Part shown: in pieces, positions 14,234 to 25,400 of the stretch
How positions within the stretch are numbered: position 1 is the stretch's first letter
How the letters are laid out: every line of letters begins with the position of its first letter
Assembly: GCA_900318545.1 (NCBI GenBank)
Contig: ONLC01000005.1
Coordinates: 1-28,580 of the forward strand
Source: an uncultured Eubacteriales bacterium
GTDB lineage: Bacteria > Bacillota > Clostridia > Oscillospirales > Ruminococcaceae
Reading direction: 5' to 3'
DNA length: 28,580 nucleotides
Program-made: the position numbers and the translations under genes
The notes under the pieces: generated by a model
Seen by the model: the letters and a program-made list of their open reading frames with translations, nothing else
Database searches by the model: none
Told to the model about the DNA's origin: nothing

Positions 14234-15538
14234 ATGACAAAAACAAACAAGAAGCAGAATTCCAAAGACAGACGCATAGCGATCGCATCGATCATAGTTG
14301 CAGGCATGATCGTTGCAGGCTCCACTTTCGCATGGTTCACGTCTAAGGACGAGGTAACGAACAGACTTACCGCACATGCTGACTACGGTGTAAGCATTGT
14401 CGAGGACTTCACTCCTCCGGAGGACTGGACTCCCGGTCAGGAAATCAACAAGGACGTTTCCGCTGTAAACACAGGAAATGTTGATGCATTTGTAAGACTT
14501 GGTCTCCTTTATGATGCTAAGCTGACAGTTCCGACAACTTTCACTGCTGCTATTGACAGCAATGCTACAGAACTGCCGACAGAAAGTGGACTTACTGCTG
14601 TTGAACTGAACACAACTGCAGATGATGGTTCAGAACAGACTGGAACTGCAAATGCGGTAGGTGCAAAGGCTAACGAAGTATCTACACTGCAGGCAGGTGC
14701 TACACTCGTTTGGACTCCTGCTGGTGCTGTAAAGCCTACTGATGCTCAGAATGTTAATGCAGATGATACTGATAATTATGGTGTTGCTCCTGCTGATGAT
14801 TATGTTCCTGATAAAGGTGCAGGTCTGTATCTTTTCAGAAGAACTGACAAGACCACCGATGAAATCAAGTATTCCGGTTACTTCTTTGATGGAACTAAGT
14901 ACTATGCTCTTGAAACTGAGCCTGATACTGTATTTATTGCTGGTACTGTTGTTGAAGCTGATGGTGTTGTAACATCTGTTTCTGGTGTTAAGCTTGCAGC
15001 AACAAAGGAAGTTACGATTGCTAATAATGTTGATTCACCCTTGTTTACTGTTGATTGGATAGTTGACAACACAAAGGCAACTACCGAAACCGGTAATAGA
15101 GTCGATGCTGGAGCTGAAACAGCTAAGTATCTAAGACTTACTTATGCTGGAGAGAAAAATGCAGCTGCTGAGACATTAGACGATCTTGTTATTGATGTTA
15201 AGCTTGCTGATAATTGGAGCACAAACTGGACATTTAAGAAGGTTAATACTACATCACCTTCACTGAATGGTACAAATGATACTGGTTATTTCTATCTTAA
15301 CAGTGTTGTTAAAGCAGGTAAACAGACACCTATGCTCATTGACAGCGTAACCCTTAACAAGGACGTTACACAGTATGCTTACAAGGATCTTACATTTGAT
15401 CTCTCTGTAGTTCTTGACAGCATTCAGATTACACCTGATGAGGCAAAGACAGCTGAAAGCTATGTAACTGGTGTAAACGGTGCTGGATGGGGTGCAGAAG
15501 CAGCATACACAAACGATACAAATGTAAGCTGGACCTAA
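14234..15538 (+). CDS. BsaA/TasA-like SipW-dependent matrix (fibre) protein
   Basis: 434 residues. The basic N-terminus and helix (1-34) end in a SipW-type signal, TFAWFTSKDEVTN. The N-terminal domain has VEDFTPPEDWTPG and VNTGNVDAFVRLGL, hallmarks of the BsaA/TasA-like biofilm matrix family that polymerise into fibres outside the cell. The AAAGGA ribosome binding site overlaps the sipW stop region and the start is clear. Odd: from about nt 14520 to 15480 codon use changes to T-ending, AT-richer codons (GCT, GAT, GGT, GTT), unlike the first 100 codons, and this part is an insertion-like, Asp/Thr-rich stretch. It may be a variable exposed domain. Confidence 0.85.
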   Translation: MTKTNKKQNSKDRRIAIASIIVAGMIVAGSTFAWFTSKDEVTNRLTAHADYGVSIVEDFTPPEDWTPGQEINKDVSAVNTGNVDAFVRLGLLYDAKLTVPTTFTAAIDSNATELPTESGLTAVELNTTADDGSEQTGTANAVGAKANEVSTLQAGATLVWTPAGAVKPTDAQNVNADDTDNYGVAPADDYVPDKGAGLYLFRRTDKTTDEIKYSGYFFDGTKYYALETEPDTVFIAGTVVEADGVVTSVSGVKLAATKEVTIANNVDSPLFTVDWIVDNTKATTETGNRVDAGAETAKYLRLTYAGEKNAAAETLDDLVIDVKLADNWSTNWTFKKVNTTSPSLNGTNDTGYFYLNSVVKAGKQTPMLIDSVTLNKDVTQYAYKDLTFDLSVVLDSIQITPDEAKTAESYVTGVNGAGWGAEAAYTNDTNVSWT

Positions 15539-15589
15539 TACCTAACCCAAAAATCTAAATCCACACTATAAAGAAAGGAGACTGCACAA

Positions 15590-16399
15590 ATGAAAATCAA
15601 ACAGTTTATCACTGCAATACTTGGCAGTCTCCTTATCGGTGTGAACGCAATGGCTTCTACAGCCCTTGCGGATACCCCTTTGCCCGAGGGTGCGGTAAAG
15701 GGGCTTCCGGAACGGCTGGCTGCCCTTGATGACGAGGGCAATGCCGTAAACTCAGAAACAGGCGAGTACTTCTTCCACGTCGAAAATATGAAGTACGGCG
15801 AGACCTACACTAAAAATATCCAGCTTATGAACCTCAGAGAGGACAAAAGCTACCACATTTACTTCTACGTTGAGCCCCTTTTCAAGGACGGAGAGATAGA
15901 CCTCGAGGAGGGCTGCGAGTGCCGCTTTTACCTCGATGATGAAGAGATCTACAGGGGAGATGTAAACGGCAAGGGCAATATAGACCTTACCGAGCAGCAC
16001 TTCGACTGCGGCTACTATGCCCCTGGTGAGTCGCACAACCTCAGGTGCGAGATAATCTGGAATGAGATAAATGTTATAAAAGATGTCGATAACGGTCACC
16101 GCCTTGTCGATAAGGACGGTGAGCACGTTCTTGTAGGACCCGGGGAGTCGGGCTACGCTGAGGGCGAAATAGAGTTCAAATGGATATTCTACGCTCAGGT
16201 CGAAGACCCCGACACAGGCTCGAGGACATCGGGAGATACATCAAAGAATGAAAGAGAGGGCACCCCGTTTACAGGAATGCTCAGCAAACCGATGTTCTGG
16301 GTAAGCTGTATGACGGTGCTTGCAGGAATGATATTCTTTATGCTGGTGCTTCTTAAAAGAAAGCAGGAGCGGGAGAAAGAGCAGAATCAGGAAAGCTGA
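15590..16399 (+). CDS. Secreted, membrane-anchored surface protein with a sorting-like C-terminus
   Basis: 269 residues; function not recognised. A signal peptide with a likely cut after ALA at residue 27, an extracellular region with four cysteines (109, 111, 140, 153) and acidic loops, then TPFTGM (225-230), a hydrophobic helix (234-255) and the tail KRKQEREKEQ. This order looks like a sortase-type cell-wall sorting signal, but TPFTG is not a canonical LPXTG. No sortase lies in the window. AAGGAG sits 9 bases before the start. It lies between the matrix protein and the giant adhesin, so an accessory or anchor role for the fibre is plausible but inferred. Confidence 0.75.
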   Translation: MKIKQFITAILGSLLIGVNAMASTALADTPLPEGAVKGLPERLAALDDEGNAVNSETGEYFFHVENMKYGETYTKNIQLMNLREDKSYHIYFYVEPLFKDGEIDLEEGCECRFYLDDEEIYRGDVNGKGNIDLTEQHFDCGYYAPGESHNLRCEIIWNEINVIKDVDNGHRLVDKDGEHVLVGPGESGYAEGEIEFKWIFYAQVEDPDTGSRTSGDTSKNEREGTPFTGMLSKPMFWVSCMTVLAGMIFFMLVLLKRKQEREKEQNQES

Positions 16400-16432
16400 T
16401 ATCACTAAAAATCAGGCGAAAGGAGCATGGTT

Positions 16433-19400
16433 ATGAATTATGGGCGTAAGTACCGGATAGTTTCGGCACTGCTTGCTTTTGTATTCATAATTAATATGTT
16501 CGATACAGGTATCCTTTGGGAGAGCCTTGCTTCGCTGCGTGCAAATGCCGCTGAATCCGACTATACCGTAAGCTTCAGCTGGGACGTTTCCACCCTTACT
16601 ACTGCGAACAGCGGAGAGACCCAGACAGAAGAATTGACAGATAACGGCAAAAAGATAACTGTCACAGACGACAGCACAGACGAGCCTATCCGTGATATCA
16701 CTATCTCAGATGATAAAACAGTCCTTTCTCTTAATGAAAACAGGCAGGAGTCGCCCGTTGTTAAAACAGTTTTTACCTTCAATATGAAGAAAAAGGTCGA
16801 TGCAGGCGAGCTTCAGTTCACGATACAGGGAATGAGCGACTTGAAGAGAGGCGGCGGCTTCAAGCTTGATATGAGCGACCCGAACCTCTCCAAGTGGGAT
16901 ATAGCTTATGACTCGGAGAAGGATCTCTATACCTTTACGAACAAGGATAGTATCAAGCCTAACAGTGTAACCAAGTTCGTATGGCAGTTTGATTCAAGAG
17001 CTGCCGTAAACGGCTTTGAAAAGACCCTTGAAACCACCTGTACCGTAAAAGAGTATCAGAAGGACGAGGAAGGCAACAAGATCAAGGAGGGTGATCTTGC
17101 TTATGCCGAACACCCTGCCGCTACCGTACAGCTGAAGACCGACTCACTGGTGATGAATTATACCTCGGAGCATGATGATAACGAAGTAAAGATCGTTTGT
17201 GACGATATCTCAAAGCTTGACCCGAACAACCTCAATGTAGACTATACATGGCGCAGCTATACCTCAAAGCTGGGTCTTAAAGGCTTTACAGAGTATGAGG
17301 ACGAAGCCTGCACCATGCAGACCAATTCGCTTACCGATGCTCATTATATCCGCTCGGATTCAGATGCTCAGAGAAAGAGTCTTAACGCTCGAGGAATAAA
17401 GACCTCGGATTACTTTATAGAGGTAGATGCAGGAGGGCTCGGTATAGAGAATCTGCTTGTCGTTGACGAATCAGGCTCCCGTGTTCAGCTTATTGAGGTC
17501 GATGGAAAGATAGGCTTCTATAATTTCAGGGGAGCTAAGGACTTCAAGGTCGGTGAGAACTATACCTCGACATACCGTGTCGGCGTTCTGACAAAGGCTG
17601 TCGAGAAAGCAGCTCCGTCTGCAAATAAGCAGATAACTCTTACAGGCCACTACTATGTCACCTATAACGACGAGACTACCCCTAAAGAATACACAGATAA
17701 GGCGGCACATCTGCTGACTACCGATGAAAAGCCTCAGGGCGGCGGCACAGGCCCGTTCATTAAGAAGCACAATACCTATGAAATCAACCACAGCCATACC
17801 GAGGCCACTGACGGACTGTATTATTATGACCATGCAAAGCACCCGTCTCCGATCTATCAGCTGCTTTATGATTCGATCTTCAACGGAAAGACTGTAACAT
17901 ATTCTCTTGACGGTAAGATAAACAAGGCTGTTGATGCTGACAAAAACGCTGTTTCCTATGACCTTGTGTATGAGGATACTGCTCCTTCTGTACAGCAGCT
18001 TTTACAGACATATACAGACGCTGATGGTGTAACACATGATCTCGGTTATACAGAGCGTGTGCTGAGAGCTGCTGAATATGACTTCACCAGAGTAAAGGTA
18101 AGAAAGCTTGTTGACGGTGATACTGTCGGATATGAGCTCAATGAGGACGGAACAATAAAGACCGACGAAAATGGCAATCCCATACCAAAGGCCGAAAGCG
18201 GCTTTGATTATGACGTTTTCGGCAGAAGCGATGACGGCGAATGGCAGCCCATCAAGAATAATGAGAATGACGCTCACACCGGCAATACCGTCAGGGATTC
18301 GGAGGTATTCCTTCCCGAGAACATTGATGAGATCAGAATCGTAGTGCGTGATCTGAAGATAGATGCACCGGTTTGCGCATGGGTCGATATCAAGTATAAC
18401 CTTGACAGAGATGAGCTTTATAACCATGTTCAGATAGACACAGTGACCGACCATGGTGGTGACCGCAGGGTATCCGCTGATGAGAATGAAGGTACACGAC
18501 TTAAAAATACATTTAGCAGAAAGCAGTATGTAAACACCTATGATGAGACCGCAGTGCCTCAGAAGACGGATTCTGCATTTTCGTATACATGGCTGCGTGA
18601 ATCGACCACAACTGTTGAGTCAAAAACTGCGATGACTGACTTTGACCATATAATCATCAGCCAGGACGATGAAGCTCAGACCGAAGCCAAGGACTACTTC
18701 GAGACAGAGATAACCTCTATCGGTAAGATATACTCTGACAATGAGAGATCTCTCAATCACTTTGTAGTAGTATCTCAGGTGCCTAAGGACCTTAGCCTCA
18801 GCGAGGGCTGGCTTGATCAGCTGGTCGATTCGTTCACCTTCAGCGGCACTATTCAGGGCTCGGGACAGGTGATAGATCAGGAATTTGTAAAGAATAATGA
18901 CGCTGTATCCTTCTACTATGATCCCGACAAGAGGATAGTTGTAGCAGAGTTCAATTTTGAGGGCTACTCCCTTGACGGCAGCAAGGATACTGATATCCAG
19001 TTCACATATCCTGCAAATATCACCTATGACAGGCTGAAGGCAACAGGCGGTGAGCAGAACAAGTACGTAGCAGAGACCTATGTAACAGTGCTTGACCAGA
19101 ATGTCAGACTCAGCAGAGCAGCAGGCTCAAATATCGACCTTTCTCCTACCAACCCGTTCAATGATCTTCCTGCCGCAAAATCAGAGGCATCTGCAAGCAT
19201 CAACGCACGAGGCTCCTATGAGGAGGACGAGACCACCAAAAAGGTCAAGAGCCACTATACAGACTGGATCTATGAAAACACCGCCGAGGTAGACGGAAGC
19301 AACACCGACCATCTCCAGAACGGCCGTATGACCTCAGAATATACCTATGAGCTCCACTTCAAGAGGATAGCTACAGGTGTTGATACTCTGTCCAATCCTA

Positions 19401-22400
19401 TAATGCTGGATATAGTTGAGGGCGTCAATACCAGCGCATGGAAGGGAACTGTTCAGAGCATAAGCTTTGAGGACGGCTACTATCCCGCACTTGCAGACGG
19501 TCAGGGCTATACTCCCGAGGTGTATTTCATCACCGAGGATAAGGTGAGCGGTGCTCCTAATGCAGATTATAAGAAGACTATTAACTATGTATCGGATGCT
19601 ATAGCTTATTATCAGCACTACGACAAGCAGGATACTCACAGTCAGGAAGAACTGGCGAAAACTCTTGAGCATTACAACAATATAAAGCAGCACATCACAG
19701 GTGTTGATGCTGATGGGAACTCTGTCAGCACGGATTGGGTAAAGGCTCAGGAGAATGCAGACGGCAGCTGGAGCATCAACACAAACGGAAAGATAATCTA
19801 CGCTGTTGCAGTTTTATTCAGAGGTACCTACACTATTGATAACAGATCTCTCGACCTCAGGACAGATCTGAATATGAAGGCTCCCGCACTTGAGGACGAA
19901 GTTGATGCAAACATCATAAACAACAGAGCTGCCTACAACGACCTGCACTGCTTCGGTGAAAAATCTAACACTACCGAGCGTTACGGAGTATACAACGTCA
20001 GCAACAAAACGCTGGTTCTGCTCAGACATATAGTTGAGCTCGTTAAGGTAAGCTCCAAAACTCAGAGAAGACTGACAGGTGCTGCCTTCTCGGTGTTCAA
20101 TGATGATGCAGGAACAAGCATCGTTAAGTACTGGCCTGACCAGAAGGCAACTGAGCCAAGACTTATGAAGGATATGCCGGTTGATAAGAGCGGTACTCTG
20201 CAGATGAACCTATCTCCCGGAGTATACTATTATAAAGAGACAAAAGCACCTGACGGTTTTATTGCAGATGATAAGCTCTACAGGTTCAGGGTGGTTTCTG
20301 ACTCGAACAACGTATACTATTATACTGTAGACTTCAAGACAGCAGACGAGGTCGCTGAAGAATACCTTGTTATAAACAAGTATGAGTATGACAGGTATAA
20401 GACCACTGTTTACAGCGGCAAGAGCTTTATAGGCCCGGATCAGGACTTCTTTGTTTTTGACAGCAATGGCAATAAGCTGGGCTTTACCTACAGTGATGAG
20501 CTCAAATCCTTTATCTACGATGCTGGTGAGACCAATGCAGCTGTAAATACCCGTGCAGGAGAAGAAGGCGTCATTAAGCTGACAGGGCTTCCTGCAGGAA
20601 CATATTTCTTCGGGAAGAACTATACCTCTGATGATAACAAGGATAAGGACGGCTACTACTTCTCTGTGGCTGATAACGGCTATATTGACCTTGTAGTAAT
20701 GAAAAAGACCGTCTTTAAAACTCCATCGGAAGTGCAGCCTGCAAACAGCGATGTGCAGTATGAGCTCTATGAGATGCTCGGTGATGAGGTAACTGCAAGC
20801 GACAAGAGAGTTTACTTCACCAGAATTTCTGACGGCAGCTATAACCTCAAAACGAATACCACAGAGGCTGACGAAACTGATGATAATGCAAGGATAGTCC
20901 CGAACAGCAGCGGCCAGGTTATACTGAACGGACTTGACAATAACAAAAAGTACTACTTTGTTATCAAAAAGGCTCCTGTGGGCTTCAAGCTTCGCAGCAG
21001 CACGGATATGACCTTTAAGCCCGATGAAAACGGAAAGCTCGACCTTATTTCTGCAGAGCAGCTCCAGTACACGGGCAGAATAGTCGTAGAGGACGACCCG
21101 ATAGAGACTGCCAAGGCGAACTTTGTCAAGGTTGACGGCACAATGATAAACGGTGCTCCCAAGGGCACGAACGGCGTTCGGCTCAACGGTGCAGAGTACA
21201 ATATGTATGTCCTTGAGGAAGACGGTTCCGAGTCGCTGGTGTACTTCCTGTACGATCATCAGGCAAAGGTGTACATTTACAGAGGTATCGAGGGTAAAAC
21301 AGGCTGGACAGCTGACCTTAACAGCTCTGACGGAAACGAGAGCGGCACTATAAGTGTTGAGGGTATGCCCTACGGAATGTACTTCGTTAAGGAGACTAAG
21401 GCTCCTGCAAGCTTTGATCTGAGCGATCAGAGGTATTATTTCCGTGTATCGGCAATGACTATCGGTGATGACGGCTCCCTTAAATTTGAATCTCAGGACG
21501 ATGAAAAACTGCTTATGCTCTCAGATGATGAGATACTCAGCAGCATAGTGTTCTCAAAGTATGATTTCAGAAACAACACCAAGTACCTCAAAGATGCAAG
21601 ATACGGACTGTATGTTCTGAAAGCGAATACAGACCCCGACCTTACAGAGGAGGATTACCGCTTTGCTGCGGAATCTGCCGTAGAAAGTGCAAGGGGCGAT
21701 ACGGAAACCGATCAGTTCACGCAGTACTGGGATATGGTCGAGGCAAAGTTCACCGATCAGACAGGTGAGATAGAGTTTAATAATCTTGCCTTCGGAACCT
21801 ATCTGCTGTATGAGCTCCGTGAGCCTTTAGGCTACACATGGAATAATGATAAGTCAAAATGGTCTACCTGGACCACTATGGATACTACAAAGCACGAGGC
21901 TCAGATAATAGAGATAAACGCAGACACTGTTGCAGCGAACTCGGAAACAAAGAATGTTTCGGGTACTGATGCGAACGGTAATACTGTGATAACCGAGCAG
22001 ACGACCTATTATCCGTTCCGTGCATCTCACTGCGATGACAGACAGATGGGCGAGGCAAGGCTTCTGAAGAGCAGCTCGGGCGAGGAGAGCAAGCCGCTGA
22101 CAGACGGTACCTTCTCACTTTACAAGGTGAATTTCACTCCTGAGGAGGAAAACACCTACCTCAGAGATAAGATGAAGCTCACAGATGCTCAGATAAATGC
22201 TCTGACAGCTGATCAAAGAAAGATCTATCTTGAAAACATAGGAGTTGACGACCTTGTCGAGGAAAAACACGTTGTAAACGGCAAGGCACTCAAAGATGTT
22301 GATACGCTTGTAAAGAGCGGCCTTCGTACAGATGCTGACCCTTCACAGGGCGGTACCGAGAGCGTAAGCGGCCTTGACTGGGGAGTTTACTACTTCCTGG

Positions 22401-25400
22401 AGGCAAAGGCTCCTGCGGGCTATCAGAAGGACCCGACACCCAAGAAATTCAAGGTAGATGCCACTACTGCTACGGCAAGAATAGACGTAAGCATGGAGGA
22501 CGACAAGACCTACGGAAAGCTATGGATGTATAAGCAGGCAAAAACTGCCGAGGAAGGCGGCTACCACAAGAAGCTTTTCGGGGCACAGTTTGATCTGTAT
22601 ACTAAGGACGGAGTTAAGGTAAACTCCGTGGCGAAGCTCAGGCTTGGCGGTCTGACTATTGACGGGCAGACAGGCAAAACCAAAGAGTTCATAGTGAAGA
22701 GCTTCACTGTAGTTGATGCTGAAACGATAAGGTTTACTATCCTTGATGATAACGGTACCACCGAGTACACCGTTACGGAAAAGTACTACAAGGATATGGT
22801 AACTGACGGCAGCGGAAAGCTGCTGCAGGGTACAATAAAGTCAGTTGAAGCTGATTCTGCGTTTATGCAGATGTATACAGATCTTTCGGTTGATAGCTTC
22901 AGACTGACTTATTATATCGTGGACGGGGATAATATCTTCGATTACGGTATGGAAAAGTACAGGCCGATGACAAATGTCGAAAAGACCCATATTACGGGGG
23001 ATTCTGCGTATGTTACTGCCGATGAAGGCGGTCAGATGTGCGTAAGAGGTCTTGATTGGGGCTCCTATTACTTCCGTGAGACTGTTCCGCCCGAGGGCTA
23101 CAGCCTTTGCGATGATGTTCTGTTTACAGTTAATGCATACAACTGTAATAACCAGTTCATCAAATGTGAGGACCCCGACAAGCAGGCTGCTATCATAATC
23201 GACAAGCATATCCCCGATACGGATTACTTCAAGGCTTACGGCGAGCCGACCTTTATGTTCAAGGTGAGCCAGCTGACGGACGCCGCTGAGGGTGAAACCC
23301 CTGACTTTGTACAAAGCTATCAGTCGGGCAGCAGTGAGCCTGTTACACGCAGGTATAAAAAGACAGGCAAGAGCTACACTCTGGCTGTACACATGACAAG
23401 TACTGACGGCACAGCTATGATAGATGTGCCTGAGGGTCAGTATATGATTGAGGAGCTGCCTGTTTCGAGGTATACCTGTACGGGTCTTGAGCTTGTAACA
23501 GGTACGGGTAATGTTGTCAACAAGACAGCAGGTCTGAACTCGCTGACATCTACAGTTATGATGGCTGCGGATAAGTATGAACTGACAGACGGCACCGCAG
23601 CTCCGAAATTCACTGCCTTCTGTGACCTTACAGGCGGTGTAAGCGACGAGGTGCTCACATTCCGTGTGAAGTACACAAACGTGATCAAGAGGTATGATAA
23701 TTTCAGCGAGGTTACCTTCGTTGATAACCGCATACCCGGCGAGGAGTACATTACAGCGTTCAAGCCGACCTACAAGCCGCTTGTGCCTGTAACTACAGGT
23801 CAGACGACGTTTGAGATCAATCTGAAAGATGCGATAGGCTCGGGCGATTTCGAGGCTGTGCTCAGCTACAACACTGAGAAGATAAAGTCACTTACAGCTG
23901 ACGAGCTTTCGTATATAAGGTTCAGTAATGTTCTGCCTGCGCCGTTTGAATTTGTAAGCTATAACCCTGACACAGGTGTGCTTACGCTGACTATCAGAAA
24001 TGACGGCACCAGCATAGCAGGGCAGTCGTTCAAGTTCGATGTCGGCTATAAGGCAGGTCTGACCGAATATAACGAGTCCGACCACGATATGAACAAGGGC
24101 GAGCTCGAGCTTGTGTTCGGTGAGCCTACACCGCAGATACGCAAGCGTGTTCTGTATAAGTCTGATGCAGCTAACCGTTCGAGGTTTATTGTCGGTGAGG
24201 ATAAGACAACGGTAGTTGATGCAACCTACACCAAGGAGGGCACGAGCATAAGCTCAGATCCGAGCCCGATACCCGAGCTCAGGATCGATGACGGCTATGT
24301 ACAGAAGGGCTGGTATATGCTCAGCAGCACAGGCCGACCCGTTAAGGACAGTGAAGGCAATATCGTGATGTTCATGGACGAAGCAGAGGTAAAGGCATAC
24401 ATTTACGGTGACAGCGCTCCGAGCGGAGTGTCCTTTGCCGATGAATTTGCCGACTTTGCTCACCCCGATAAGATCATGGGCTTTACGTTCCAGGCGGAGG
24501 TGATAGACAGACCTGTAACTGCAAGGTTTGTGATGAGAAATGGAACTGGCTTATTAACTATTATTAATGATAAAGATAGGACAGGTAACGATAAAATAAC
24601 AAGTCTAGGTAAAGATACAATGATAGCATTTAGAGAGGGTAACGAAGCTGGTTGGGAAAGCTGTAATAATAATAGCAGAGTGACTTATGATTCAAGAATG
24701 AATAATGCTAGAGATAAAAATCTTGATAATACTTACCCTGATAAGATACGCTTCTATGCGATAGATAATGTTGTTTACTGGTACACTGTAGACAGAGATA
24801 CCTTAAAGCCTACAAGGGGATCGGTTTATTTGGAGTATAGAATCAGTAGCTATAATCAGGATCCAAAATTGTTTGACAGTTATAATAAACTTGCAGATGT
24901 AAGCGGTATGTTCGATTGGGACTTCTCTGGCGTAGAATTGTGCAGTTATATGTTTAGTGGTACTGCTATTACTAATTTTGAATTAAACAGAACATATAAA
25001 AAATCAGGATTAATGTATCTGAATCGAATGTTTATCAATTGCCAAAATCTTACCACTGTAACCATGAATGTTGACACATCTGAAGCAGGCGATGGTACTG
25101 TTGATATAAGCACTAATGGCACTTTTATCTCTGCTCAAACCAAGGAAATGTTTAAGAAATGTACCAATCTTGTAAGCTTAAATATTACAGGTGATTTCAG
25201 AAAACTTTTCAGTGCACAGAGAATGTTTGATAGTTGTAATTTACCTGCTGATGAATTTAAGCGTGCATTTTCAACATGGCAGTGGGGTCCGGAACATATT
25301 AAGATGCAGGATAATGATAGTAATAAGGGAGATCAGATTTTCTCAAATTATCCTAAAACCAATGATATCAAAAACGTTGATCTTGTAGATGCTAACAACG

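Noticed and set aside
20210..21259. Long antisense frame inside the giant adhesin gene
   Set aside because: It is hydrophobic nonsense opposite a well-supported gene, lacks a ribosome binding site, and follows from the codon bias of the sense strand.
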